A stretch of 64,000 nucleotides of DNA. It comes from Seminavis robusta (Eukaryota; Bacillariophyta; Bacillariophyceae; Naviculales; Naviculaceae). The stretch covers positions 1-64,000 of the forward strand of contig CAICTM010000273.1 in the NCBI GenBank assembly GCA_903772945.1. Reading direction: 5' to 3'. The notes beneath the pieces were generated by a model. It was not told where the DNA came from. It did not search any database and saw only the letters and a program-made list of their open reading frames with translations. The translations under genes were made by a program, and so were the position numbers. Positions 50,661 through 62,321 of the stretch are shown piece by piece; position 1 is the first letter of the stretch; every line of letters starts with the position of its first letter.

Positions 50661-53263
50661 ATGATCAAGTATCCATCGGGAGCCTTTGGCTTTCGGATTC
50701 TCTTTCGAATCCGAGGTACGGTAGGGTATCCTTTAATTTGAAATGATGCCTTTCTTGCCTGCCTCACAGTTAACTGGTCCTTGATTGATTTGCCCTTTGA
50801 TATAAATGTAGGATCTGCCGTGTTCAAGGCGTTCATGCCTGGCTTGGTTTCCAGTATCATTTACGTAGTCTTGTTCCATACCACCGAATTGAACGAAGAT
50901 GATGGACAGATCATGGACCATCCTTACCCCATGGGAGCTCTCATTGCTGCCTTTACCTTTCTGCTATCCTTTCGGTATGTATGTCCATCATTCAGCCTCA
51001 TGTCATACATTTTTTGAAGGGATGCTCAACTTGACTGATTGATTTTGTCATTATCTTTCCATTATCCATCGCAGGGCCAATTTTTCGTACAACCGAGTAA
51101 GTGGACTGACTTATAGATGATAGACAGCATACCCTCTTTGATTGTGACATGTCAGGTGGATGGAGCTAACCTTTGCTTTCTTCCTGAATCGTTTTGCAGT
51201 ACTGGGAAGCTTTCACTGCTGTACACGCCATGCACAGCAAATGGCTAGATGGTAAGGACAGTTTTATAAACAAACACGTCATTGCATCATATCCTGTTTC
51301 TCACTGGTCTCTCTCTCTCTCCCCCAACAACAACCTTCGTAACTTTTAATAATCCAAAGTCGGCATTGACTTGGCGGCCTTTCATTTACAAGCTGCTCGC
51401 TACGACGGAAGCAAACCACCCTCCTTTGGAGCCAATCCACATCTCAGTAGTCTCGAAATTGAACGAAAACGACACGAACCCACCATGCAAGAAATTGAAC
51501 ATCAAGTAGACGAACGAATCGAAATGAGAGAAAAGGAACTCGAAGATGCTCGTACATCCAGGGCATCGGGGAGCACAAGTCGATTTTCACGCTGGTGGCG
51601 GCTGAGGCGGCGTCGACGACGAAACAACAGCATGAGCAATAGTAGTAAACCTCAGCAGCAGCAGCAATCGACGACACCTCATCATCATCATCAAGTCGCC
51701 AACAATGCACGGGCATCCCTAGAATTTCGAATTGAGCACACCAAAAAGAATATCAATGCACCACCGACCCACAAAACCAGCAAGAAGAAGAAAAAGAAGC
51801 AACCAAAGAAGGGACATCGAAGAATTGTATCGACAGTGTCCGTGGCCAACGAAGGTGCCGCCAGAGTCAACATTGATGAAAAACCACTTTTTCTCCAAGA
51901 GGGAGCCCATTTGCTCTCCCTATTGTCCGCTGTGGCCATGTCCACTTTGAGAAATGACTTGGAAAATGCCGAAAGTCCACTGATACCCTTTACACCAGGT
52001 ACGGCACGATGATGCATGCAACACCTGCGTATCCAATGGGATTTTTGGATACCCAACGTTCGCCTCATGCATGTATGGTTGCTCGTTTTGGTTCATTTAT
52101 TTTGTGTACAGGCGCGCCATTTCCATGTGTCGACCCCGATGGCGTCACGGCGGATGTTCGGACAGATTGGGTATCGCCAGATGAAGAGTTTTGGTTCCCG
52201 ACGCTGCGGTATCTGTTTGGGTTGTCTCGCAATGAGAAATCACGGAGTGTGTACAATGCGGCACGGCCGTTTCGTGTCATTGGTGGCGTGTCGGACAATG
52301 AAATCTTGCTTTTGCAGGCTGCTAGGGGGCCACAAGCCAAGGTAAGGGAACGGAACGAAACAACCAAACTCGTTGCTGTGCGCAGCTGAGAAGGCTATAA
52401 AGCTCATGCACGTTCATAACGTCCTTGTCATCCAGGTGAATCTGGTCAGCTTGTGGGTTCAAGAGTTCATCGCCAGAGAGCATCTGGCCGGGAGCACGGG
52501 GAAGGTTGCTCCTCCCATCATGTCACGACTCTTTCAGTATGTCTCTGACGGATGTCTCAAGTAAGTGGCAAAGAGCCGGCCTGCAGAATTAAACAGACTG
52601 TTCGTTGGCTAACAAGCTTTCGCTCTCGCTACTCAGCTACAATCAAGCGCGCAAAATTGCGTACATTCCATTTCCGTTCCCACATGCGCAGATTGTTGGT
52701 TTCTTTGTCATGGTCATTGTTGCCTTCGTTCCAATCCTCATGCTTTCTTTTGTGACGGGTGAACTGCTTGGATTTTTCCTCAATCTTTTGACGGTCATGT
52801 GCTTTGCGGTGAGTTCCTGGGTGATTGTTGGACTGACACGACACAACTGCAACGTCAAGCTCAGCTCTTTACTTCTCCCTTGTAGGGGCTTCATGAAGTC
52901 TCGCGGGAGCTGGAGAACCCCTTCCAAAACGCACCAAATGACCTTCCAGCCAACAACCTGCACGCACAATACAATGAGGCACTCATGGCTATGTTTGCTG
53001 GATATCACCCAGACGCGTTTTGGGAAGTCAAAGAAGACACTGGTGTGGACGATGAGTCTGATCCACAGTTGCCGGTAGAATCTATTAATCTGGGAGAAAT
53101 TGTTGCAGGTTTGCAAGACGGGGAAGCTCCACCACCGATACAACCAATGAACATGGAAGAATTTGTTGCTGGGATGCAAGACGGGAATGCTGACGAAGGG
53201 GACAGGTCATATCACAGGGGTCCCAGCGGCCTCGACGATAGCTTTATTGTGCTACCCAGCTGA
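50661..53263 (+). CDS. Bestrophin-like anion channel (paralogue B)
   Basis: Nine exons: 50661-50715, 50812-50974, 51075-51096, 51200-51251, 51360-51998, 52112-52341, 52436-52560, 52637-52808, 52886-53263, giving 611 aa; every junction is GT-AG and in frame, including a 22-nt exon (51075-51096). Marks parallel paralogue A: FRILFRIRGSAVFKAFMPGL, HPYPMGALIAAFTFLLSF, YNRYWEAFTAVHAMHSKWLD, ARPFRVIGGVSD, IPFPFPHAQIVGF and GLHEVSRELENPFQNAPND. A basic, Gln/His-rich insertion differs from A. The C-terminus has two related units (NLGEIVAGLQDGEAPPPIQP and NMEEFVAGMQDG). Likely chloride/bicarbonate channel; location not told by sequence. Confidence 0.85.
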
Positions 53264-53456
53264 GGTTGCCGCATGATGCTACATGTACGAGGAACCGGTC
53301 CTGAGCTTCTTGGAAATTTGATCGTGCCAACATATGGGACGGCGCAATCTGTAGTTTAGTCAGTGACCATAAGGCTAGTTACTAATGTAGTTGTTGCAAA
53401 GCATTACGTTACTGCGACGGAGCCTCACTGGCCAATTTGTGCTCAAACATGGATAG

Positions 53457-54770
53457 TCATTCTCGCGAAGCCATTTCCGCATGGCACGATTTGCAAGAAA
53501 GCTGTTTCAAAACTGGCTGGATATCCCATGGACAACCGTGCATGCGAGCCCACTTCAGTATTTTCAAATGAGGGCACTTTGCAGCATTCAAACAGGTTTC
53601 TTCATTCCACGGGCAGCCATTTTCTCGAGCCCCTTCCAGTACTCTGAGATGTCCACCATAAAATGCCGTTCACACATGCCCACTGGATTACTTCCAGATG
53701 TCCTGCCATGGCAGCAGCTAGACACACACTATCATTTGTTGGACACCCATTCTGGTGTGCATACATGTATTTCAGGATGGCCAAATGCCCAAATCTTGCA
53801 GCCATCCACGAAACTTGCTCATTCCAAGGACATCCATTTTCATGTGATTTCTGCACTCCAAGGACATCCATTCTCATAAGCATACTTCAGGACTTTCAAT
53901 TGTCTAAAATAGGCAGCATGAGTAAATGTATATTCATTCCATGGACATCCGTTCTCATGGGCATACTTCAGAACATCCAGATGTCCATTCCTTGCTGCTT
54001 GGCTGCATGTCTCTTGATCCCATGGACAGCCCATCTCATGTTTATATTTCAGAAGATCTAGATGTCCAGTTTCTGCACCCATTCTAGAGAGCTCATTTAA
54101 GCAGTTCCAAATGTCCTCTCATGGCAGCAGAATAAGATGCCCTTACATCCCACTGGCAGCCATTTTTGCGAGCCCATTTCAAGACATCCAGGTGACCACT
54201 CCGGCCTGCCCTGTCACAAGTTGCTGAATCCCATGGGCACCCTTGTGCACCAAGCCATTTCAAAACATCCAAATGTCAATTCGAGCCACAGAACTGCAAA
54301 CAGACTTATCCAATGGACAGCCGTTCTCATGGGCAGATTTGAGAATGTCCAAATGACCACGGGATGCTGCCTCATGACAAACCGTTCGAAAGAGGGAGAG
54401 CTTTCGCCCATTGGCGCATTTACCCCAGGAGAAGCCATTTTCGTAAGCCCATCGGATGACTTGCAGATTTCCAAGCTTTGCGATTGTAGTTGTCTTTCTG
54501 CTTGATAGTGTTCCAATAAATTGCACAGGACAAATTTGCAAATGCTGCACTGTATAAGGCGTCAATGGTGGTTGCTTTGTTCTTTTCGAACGAATTGCCA
54601 CCCGCTCTGCGAACCACGGGAGGATTGTTCTTGGCAGTCTTACAGAATTCCGGTACCACTGATTTATTTGCTTGCTAACGCTCCCAACAAAGGCATACTG
54701 ACCCATACCCAGGAACGGAAGGATCTGTCTGATTCAAACATCCTTCTGATCCATCAAACGACGTTGAACA
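53457..54770 (-). pseudogene. Ankyrin-like (HENGCPW) pseudogene, copy 3
   Basis: Reading right to left on the minus strand: QRRLMDQKDV, then a TGA where copies 1 and 2 have Trp (WIGQI), then RQILPFLGMGQYAFVGSVSKQ, a stretch matching the linker, and at least nine 27-residue units (LDILKSAHENGCPLDKSVC, LDVLKYAHENGCPWNEYT, VLEGARENGCPWNEETC). They lie in all three frames, separated by small indels, and end near HGCPWDIQ. It is a dead copy of the family at 19015 and 37944. The decay is moderate, as most units are still readable. Confidence 0.85.
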
Positions 54771-54932
54771 GAGGGAACCATGAAGGGCGTAGTAAATGGT
54801 TGCCAAGGCAAAGATCTGTTGTTTTCTCCATCCTTCCACGAGTCCAGAAGACAGAGAAACCGTGTCATCAGTCTCCAAAAGCCATTCCATCGCCTTGAAT
54901 TGCGGGGAGTTCCTTTCTTGCAAGGCTTTCAC
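54760..54932 (-). pseudogene. LRR-protein N-terminal fragment fused upstream of the ankyrin pseudogene
   Basis: The minus-strand frame gives MKALQERNSPQFKAMEWLL and KQQIFALATIYYALHGSLC, which match the pre-LRR region of diatom membrane LRR proteins (compare RLLERFALACLYFCTGGNSW in the gene at 62322). The similarity breaks off where the ankyrin-pseudogene similarity begins (about 54770), with no gap, so the two pieces form a chimera. The upstream part (54868-55123) has low-complexity frames that may be its decayed head. Confidence 0.5.
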
Positions 54933-55486
54933 CGTCGTGTCGGGTAGCTTTGAGGAATGGGGAGGAGGGAGGAAGCTCTTTTGGAGCGCTCAAGTAATGA
55001 TAACGTACACCGAGGCGGCACAAAGTATGGCCACCCACACCACACACAAAGCACTTGCCCGCCACTGAGAGCTGACGGCAAAACGACCTCTGGTAGAGGG
55101 GTTGCGTTGGTTGTGGGGGTCACTTCTGTTGCCGGTGTTGCCCCTGTTGCCTATCGCTCATCGTTCTCTTTTCCCACCGAATCTTTCAGTCGTGCATGTC
55201 AAAAGATCCAAAGAAAAGGTTGCAAGTAGCAAGTCTCAAAGAGAACGAGAAGCCGCAGTTAGCGCAGCCAGAGTCGAGTCGAGTCGAGTCGAGTCAAGTC
55301 GAGTCTGGCCAGACGTTCCAGCGCTTGAAAGAAGCAGAGGTTCTTGTGTGAGCAACGATTGGCAAAGCGTACCATTGTACCGCTAGGACTTTTCCGGGGA
55401 ATCTATACCGGTACATTAGAAACAGAGCAGAAAGCATATAACATAAGCACAGAATAGAAGCAGCGGGACGTACAGAAAGCAGTACA
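54933..55486. other. Intergenic with GAGTC microsatellite
   Basis: Contains GAGTC units at about 55271-55306 and one TACCGGTA at 55406-55413, about 80 bp before the next start codon. No gene is called. Confidence 0.45.
55271..55306. repeat. GAGTC/GTCGA microsatellite
   Basis: About seven 5-bp units with one A-for-G change; perfect otherwise. Neutral repeat as far as can be seen. Confidence 0.8.
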
Positions 55487-56185
55487 ATGCCGGTCGTTGT
55501 GATTGCCATTACAGTCGTCGTCCAATGCGAGGCGATCGAGACGACGTATCCCGGTGGAATGAAAGGATTTCAAGAGGTAGCAGTCCCCAACAACACATTT
55601 TGCACGGACGGAGAGTTGGCCTGTGCGTCCTTCATGATGCCACCAGATGTGGGTAAGTTTGTTGAGCACTTGCAAGAGCATGGTTTGAGGTGGTTGGTTC
55701 CGGTGGAAAACGAAGAAGATCAAGAAGAAGGCCGAGTGGTCAAGAAGGCTCTTGACTTGGTTGTCGTGGATCAGAACAATGGACCATGTAACAATTGCGA
55801 CTGGATCCATTTTGGCAAGCAAGGCTCCATTTCCTTTTGCTGGATCGGCGACGAGAGTCCTGAGGGCCGCGCTTTGTCAGCGCCGGAATGGTGGACTCCG
55901 GCCAAGAGTGAAAGCATGAACTTCGTACCCGAGAAAGCCGTTCAAGCTGGAGGAATCGAATTCCGTAAACACGAAGAAGAAGAAGAAGAAGAGAGCGCGG
56001 AAGAGTCAGAAAGCAAACTAGACGCTCCCGAAAATGAGGAGGCCAATGGTGAAGAGCAAACTACAGCGAAGAAGAACAACGACGACGATGGCAAGGTTTG
56101 CTTAGGGACTGTTGCCAGTGCCTATGGCTTGATTGATGAGACGTCCAAGATCTCCGATATTGATCCTAGATCTACCCCTGGATAG
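55487..56185 (+). CDS. Conserved protein of unknown function with acidic tail
   Basis: 232 aa, single exon, start MPVVVIAITVVVQC. The first 140 residues look like a compact domain: VVVQCEAIETTYPGGMKGF, PNNTFCTDGELACASFMMP, VGKFVEHLQEHGLRWLVP, CNNCDWIHFGKQGSISFCW. Similar unknown proteins with the TFCTDGEL...SFM pattern occur in bacteria and protists, but I cannot name a function. An acidic low-complexity part follows (EEEEEESAEESES). The N-terminal hydrophobic run is probably a beta strand rather than a signal peptide, as it ends in VQCEAIET without a cleavage site. Confidence 0.65.
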   Translation: MPVVVIAITVVVQCEAIETTYPGGMKGFQEVAVPNNTFCTDGELACASFMMPPDVGKFVEHLQEHGLRWLVPVENEEDQEEGRVVKKALDLVVVDQNNGPCNNCDWIHFGKQGSISFCWIGDESPEGRALSAPEWWTPAKSESMNFVPEKAVQAGGIEFRKHEEEEEEESAEESESKLDAPENEEANGEEQTTAKKNNDDDGKVCLGTVASAYGLIDETSKISDIDPRSTPG

Positions 56186-56609
56186 TGCAGCAACCAGGAG
56201 GCCAATAGAGTGCGGTACCCGATAGTTTGTTTTATTAAAGTTGCTTTGGATTCGGGACAACATCATGACAAGTATTAGTTGACTCGTCAAATAATCGTCA
56301 CATAGACAGCCACAACAGACACCCTTGTCATCCAATATCGAAGCGTGGAATTGACAAAGAATGTTGGCTGTCCGCTTCTTGACCGTCTACGCCGTGGGAG
56401 CTGCCAGTGTGTGGATCGCCGGTGACAAGTTGCTTGCCTGATCTGCCAGCTTACTTATTGGCACCACTTCAGGCACGACTCGACGACAACAAACACTCAC
56501 ATCAAAGAGGAGAGTTCAATTACTGTATACTTGTGTTACAGTAAACCCTTGCATCTTCTTTGTACTTCTTTCTTCCCTTGATCATTTATTAAATTTGAGA
56601 TAATCATCC
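56186..56609. other. Intergenic
   Basis: About 420 bp. A 26-codon frame at 56361 (MLAVRFLTVYAVGAASVWIA) could be a small membrane peptide but has no support. Nothing else is seen. Confidence 0.35.
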
Positions 56610-58664
56610 ATGTTGGGTATTTACCAGCAGATCCTGGAGCGGAATGCCCGAGAAACAGATCCATTCGTCTCGATTCACGAAGCCAACGCCACGCTGTTGA
56701 ATCAAGTAGATTCCCTGCAAGAAAAGTGTGTGGAATACGAGCGGGATATAGCCTCGTTGCAACAGCAGTTGGATGAAGGCGGCGGTGGCGCCAAGAACAA
56801 TTCGGGCGCCGCGACGGCAGCATTGAAGAATGAAACACGGCTCCGAGAAAAGCTGGAAAAATTGCAGGAAGAATTGAATTCCAAACTCACGGCCCACGCC
56901 GAGGATCAAGCCGAAGCGCTCAAGACCGCCAAGGATCTGTCGGATATGAAGGATCTGAATCAGGCACAAGAGTCTACAATCACCAATCTCAAAAAGGAGA
57001 ACGACAGGAAAGAAAAAGCCATTGAGCATTTGACGGAGCAACTGAATGATGCTCAGGCAAGAACCAAACTGGCAGAACAACAATACGTCGGATTGAAGGA
57101 AACCATTCGGTCTCTGCAAAAGGAGAATGATGATCTCAAGAAAGAGAATTCTACCATTGAATCTAGACTAGTGCAAGATAAGGGCAAAATGTCGGATGAA
57201 ATGAACGTTTTGACAGAAATGGTTGACAGTCTCAAACGAGAGGTTGACATGCTCAGATCTCTCAAAAAGCAGGAAGAAAAGAGAAAGAGTGGAGGATGGT
57301 TTGGAAGATCCTCCACATCAGATAAAGACACCAAAGACAAATCCAAAGAGTCCGATGCGGAGAAGAATTCTAGAAAGTTTGGCATGTTGGGAGTGATTGT
57401 CCCTTCGGGTCCCAAACAAGTCATACATGCTCACACGGCAGAGGCAACAAGTGTCCGGTATGACTCCATGGGAACTGATCTACTGGTGACGGGTGGCAGT
57501 GATTCACTTGTCAAAGTGTGGGATGTTGGAACAGGTGGCGTGAGGGCAACGCTGCGAGGTCCAAGTGGGCATGTCATCCTGGGCTGTGACATGTGTGGGC
57601 ACTTGGTGGCGGGTGCCTTTTCGGACAAGACGTGTCGAGTCTGGAATATGAGAACCGAACGAATGGTAAGGGTGTCTTTGACGAGATGTATGAGGAATGT
57701 GCTGAAAACTATATATATCTGTGACTGCATTCCATAGCCATAGCTGACTGGCACGACTCTGTGTATCATTACAGATTCATCATCTCGTGGGACACGCGCA
57801 AAAGGTGACTTGCGTCCGATTATTCGACAATGGACAAAGCGTCATTTCGGGTTCTGCTGATCGCTCGCTCAAGGTTTGGGACATTCGGGCGCAAACCTAC
57901 CGTCAAAACGTCACCTTACGCCATAGTTCTACATGCAATAGCATTGACGCTGGTTCCAATGGAGTCGATGTCGTATCGGGCCATCACGATGGCGGTCTGC
58001 GATTCTGGGACGTCCGGTCCGGAGAAAGAACCATGGATATCAGTGGTAAGAAAAAGTGCGCTGTGGATTCATCTGGTTCCTGGGTTTGGTTCCCAATACA
58101 GTCTGATAATGCTTATCTATCTCTGCAACTATACTTTCTCAGGACTACATGAGAGCTCCATCACTTCGGTACAATTCAACCCTGCAGACAGTACACAGGT
58201 GTTGACGAATGGATTGGACTCTTGCTTGAAACTTGTGGACATTCGAACGGGCGCCGCCATTCATACCTTTCGGCATCAATCCTTCCACACTGGTCAAAGC
58301 TGGAGCGCAGCTGCATTGAGTTCCAATGGTAAGTTTGGCTGGCTAGCCATGGTAGGACAGCAAAAGGTGGCTATGCTGGATATTCGACCACTCATATCAT
58401 CTAATCTTTTCGTGGCACAACAATCTCTGCCACCAAATATCTATCTCATCTCATCTCTTTCTTCTAAAAGGAGCCTACGCTGCAGCAGGTTCTAGTTCTA
58501 CCGGAACCATTTTTGTTTGGAACACCGACGATGGTGAGCTCAAGGCCAAACTCGAACAAGGCCACAATGCCGGCGTCTGTGGATTTGCCTGGGGACGAGG
58601 AGGCGCGAGTGGTCAACAGGTAGCCTCCATTGACCGCAAGGGAACCCTAGTTTTGTGGGCTTAG
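56610..58664 (+). CDS. ATG16-like autophagy protein: coiled coil plus WD40 repeats
   Basis: Four exons, 56610-57665, 57775-58045, 58143-58328, 58471-58664, giving 568 aa, with GT-AG introns in frame. The N-terminus (IYQQILERNARETDPFVSI) resembles the ATG5-binding helix of ATG16; a long coiled coil follows (about 25-220, KENDRKEKAIEHLTEQL), then a basic linker and a seven-bladed WD40 domain from about 265 (VTGGSDSLVKVWDV, GSADRSLKVWDIRAQTY, GHHDGGLRFWDV, TIFVWNTDDGEL, GTLVLW). This is the layout of animal ATG16L1, which recruits ATG8 lipidation to membranes. Another coiled-coil/WD40 protein is possible, but the order and lengths favour ATG16. Confidence 0.8.
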
Positions 58665-58947
58665 TCTGCATATTTATACTTTCTACTGCTAGCTAGCTAT
58701 TCCCGAACAGTAGACATTACTAAAACAAACTAGCTAGGATAGGATCATACGGCAGAGTTTGTTTCTCAAAAACCAAGTCAGGCAGGCGTCAAGAGAAGAA
58801 TTACTATCTTAGTTGGGGAAACACTATAAAAAAGAGTTCAGGGAGCCACATCTTCCACGAAAGAATGACATTGATGAATTTTAGAATGAATAGATCCATG
58901 GCAACCCTTCCATTCAAATCAAATTATGCTATTGTCGTGTGCTGAAT
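58665..58947. other. 3'-to-3' gap
   Basis: Convergent space between the ATG16-like gene and the ATP synthase delta gene; nothing recognised. Confidence 0.4.
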
Positions 58948-59550
58948 TTAACTGAGGTTGACTCCAATGGCCAATCCCATGGCTTTGTTGACTTCCATTT
59001 CGACCTGGGCTTCTGCTTGTTCCAAGCTTCCTGATGCGGCACTGGCGTAGGCACTCTTGGCTTTTTCGAATTGACTGGAGACAGCAGTGGCATCAATATC
59101 ATCCAGCTTGACAGCTTCGGGGCAGATGACGTCCTGCAAAAATGCAAATAAAAACACAATAACATGAGATTGCAATGGGAAAAACCAATTCCCCAGCGAC
59201 CTCTTTCTACTACTACTGTACAGTAGGCTACTTACCGTCACCGAGTTGGCGTGGGTCAAGGCATATCCTCCTGCCACAAAGTACTTTTCGGGTTCTCCTC
59301 CTCCCACTTCCTCATGGAGAATCTGCAAGACTCCCGGCTTTAACTGAGCAACGTAGGGGACGTGGTTGGCAGTCACACCGTACTCACCCTCGGTACCGGG
59401 GATGATTACCTGATAGACGGAAGCGCCATTGTAGACGGTTTCATCGGGCAAGGCAAAATTGAGCGTCACCTGCGTGGAAGCCGCCGCCTCACTGCTAAAG
59501 GCTCGTGTGGCCGCGCGTCGGATCAGTTGGTGGGCGGTTCTGGACAACAT
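58948..59550 (-). CDS. Mitochondrial ATP synthase F1 delta subunit
   Basis: Two exons, 59236-59550 and 58948-59133 (166 aa), with a 102-bp GT-AG intron joining HANSVT to DVICPEAV. The start MLSRTAHQLIRRAATRAFSS is a typical mitochondrial presequence, preferred over the longer open frame to 59670. The beta-sandwich carries TLNFALPDETVYNGASVYQV, GEYGVTANHVPYVAQLKPG and YFVAGGYALTHANSVT, as in the ATP5D (bacterial epsilon) family. The C-terminal helices are Ala/Glu-rich. It sits in the central stalk of F1 and links gamma to the c-ring. Confidence 0.92.
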   Translation of the reverse strand: MLSRTAHQLIRRAATRAFSSEAAASTQVTLNFALPDETVYNGASVYQVIIPGTEGEYGVTANHVPYVAQLKPGVLQILHEEVGGGEPEKYFVAGGYALTHANSVTVSSLLYSSSRKRSLGNWFFPLQSHVIVFLFAFLQDVICPEAVKLDDIDATAVSSQFEKAKSAYASAASGSLEQAEAQVEMEVNKAMGLAIGVNLS

Positions 59551-59962
59551 GGTCAATCTAATAGTTGGAATGCCGATGGATGGATCCAAGTGTTGCTGCA
59601 CTTGCTGTTGCTGCTGTTGCGTTGTCGAGTCGATTTGTGACGAGGCATAAGCCAAGAGTCTGTCCGTCAACCGAGCATGTTCGTCATCATTGCGTTGCCT
59701 TTGGATGAAGTGGAATTATAAAATGGATATTATTAACGTAAAATGAGTATCATTCACCATTTATGAATAATATATTTGTGCAAACGGATTATAATAAATG
59801 CCATTTTGGTATCTTTTCAAGTTTTCATGGAACCAGCCAATGGTAGGGGATGTACGTACGCGTACGTGTTGCCCAAAAAGATTCCAGAAGATCGCACCAA
59901 CCACGCAAAGAGGGAGAGAGAACACAACTCGTTGTTGACCCAACACACAACAATACGAGACA
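59551..59962. promoter_or_regulatory. Shared divergent promoter of ATP synthase delta and beta genes
   Basis: 412 bp between the two start codons, which face away from each other. No other gene fits here. A GTACGCGTACGT-type near-palindrome lies at about 59853-59867. Co-regulation of the two F1 subunits is inferred. Confidence 0.55.
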
Positions 59963-61721
<1,759 letters not shown>

Positions 61722-62321
61722 ACTGACTGATGTGGAAACAAACATGATCGAAATGAAAACGAAACTCACAAAAGGATCTGTCTTTTTTGGATTTGGAAGG
61801 GTTCATCTCTTTTTCAAGATTAATAATAATATCTAAGAACTAGAAAAGCGTGTTCTCAGCAAAAAAGGCGGAGCCTACCCTACGTATTGGTTGTCCGCCT
61901 TGTTTTAGCTTTCAATGTGTGCCCAATGCACGCACAACCATCGGGGTGTAAAAGGAAAGCGAGAACACCGGTGGGTGTATTGGAGACGACCATTCCGAAA
62001 GTCTCCATTTACTATTAGTCATTGTGTAAAAGCTACAACAGTTACTACGGTACAGGTATCCTCTGGACACTCTCGACGAGGCAACGTCCTTGTCCTTGTC
62101 AGGAGAGGGTCGAGCATTCGATTCAAGACGAAATTGTGGCCAAAGCTCGCTTGACATCGAGTGAACAGGGCGGTAGAACTGGAACGATTATATCCACACA
62201 GACTAACATCCGAAGTCCAGAGGCAGTCTCTCCACGCAACTCACATACATTATTAAAACACAAACAACTTCTTAATTCACATGCACAATCACACCCGCAC
62301 AGCAAACTAGTGCAGTCACAA
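61722..62321. other. Intergenic, 600 bp
   Basis: 3'-to-3' space between the beta-subunit gene and the LRR gene. Open frames here are short and unconvincing. Confidence 0.4.

Noticed and set aside
56361-56441. 26-codon hydrophobic frame MLAVRFLTVYAVG...
   Set aside because: May be a small membrane peptide, but there is no independent evidence.
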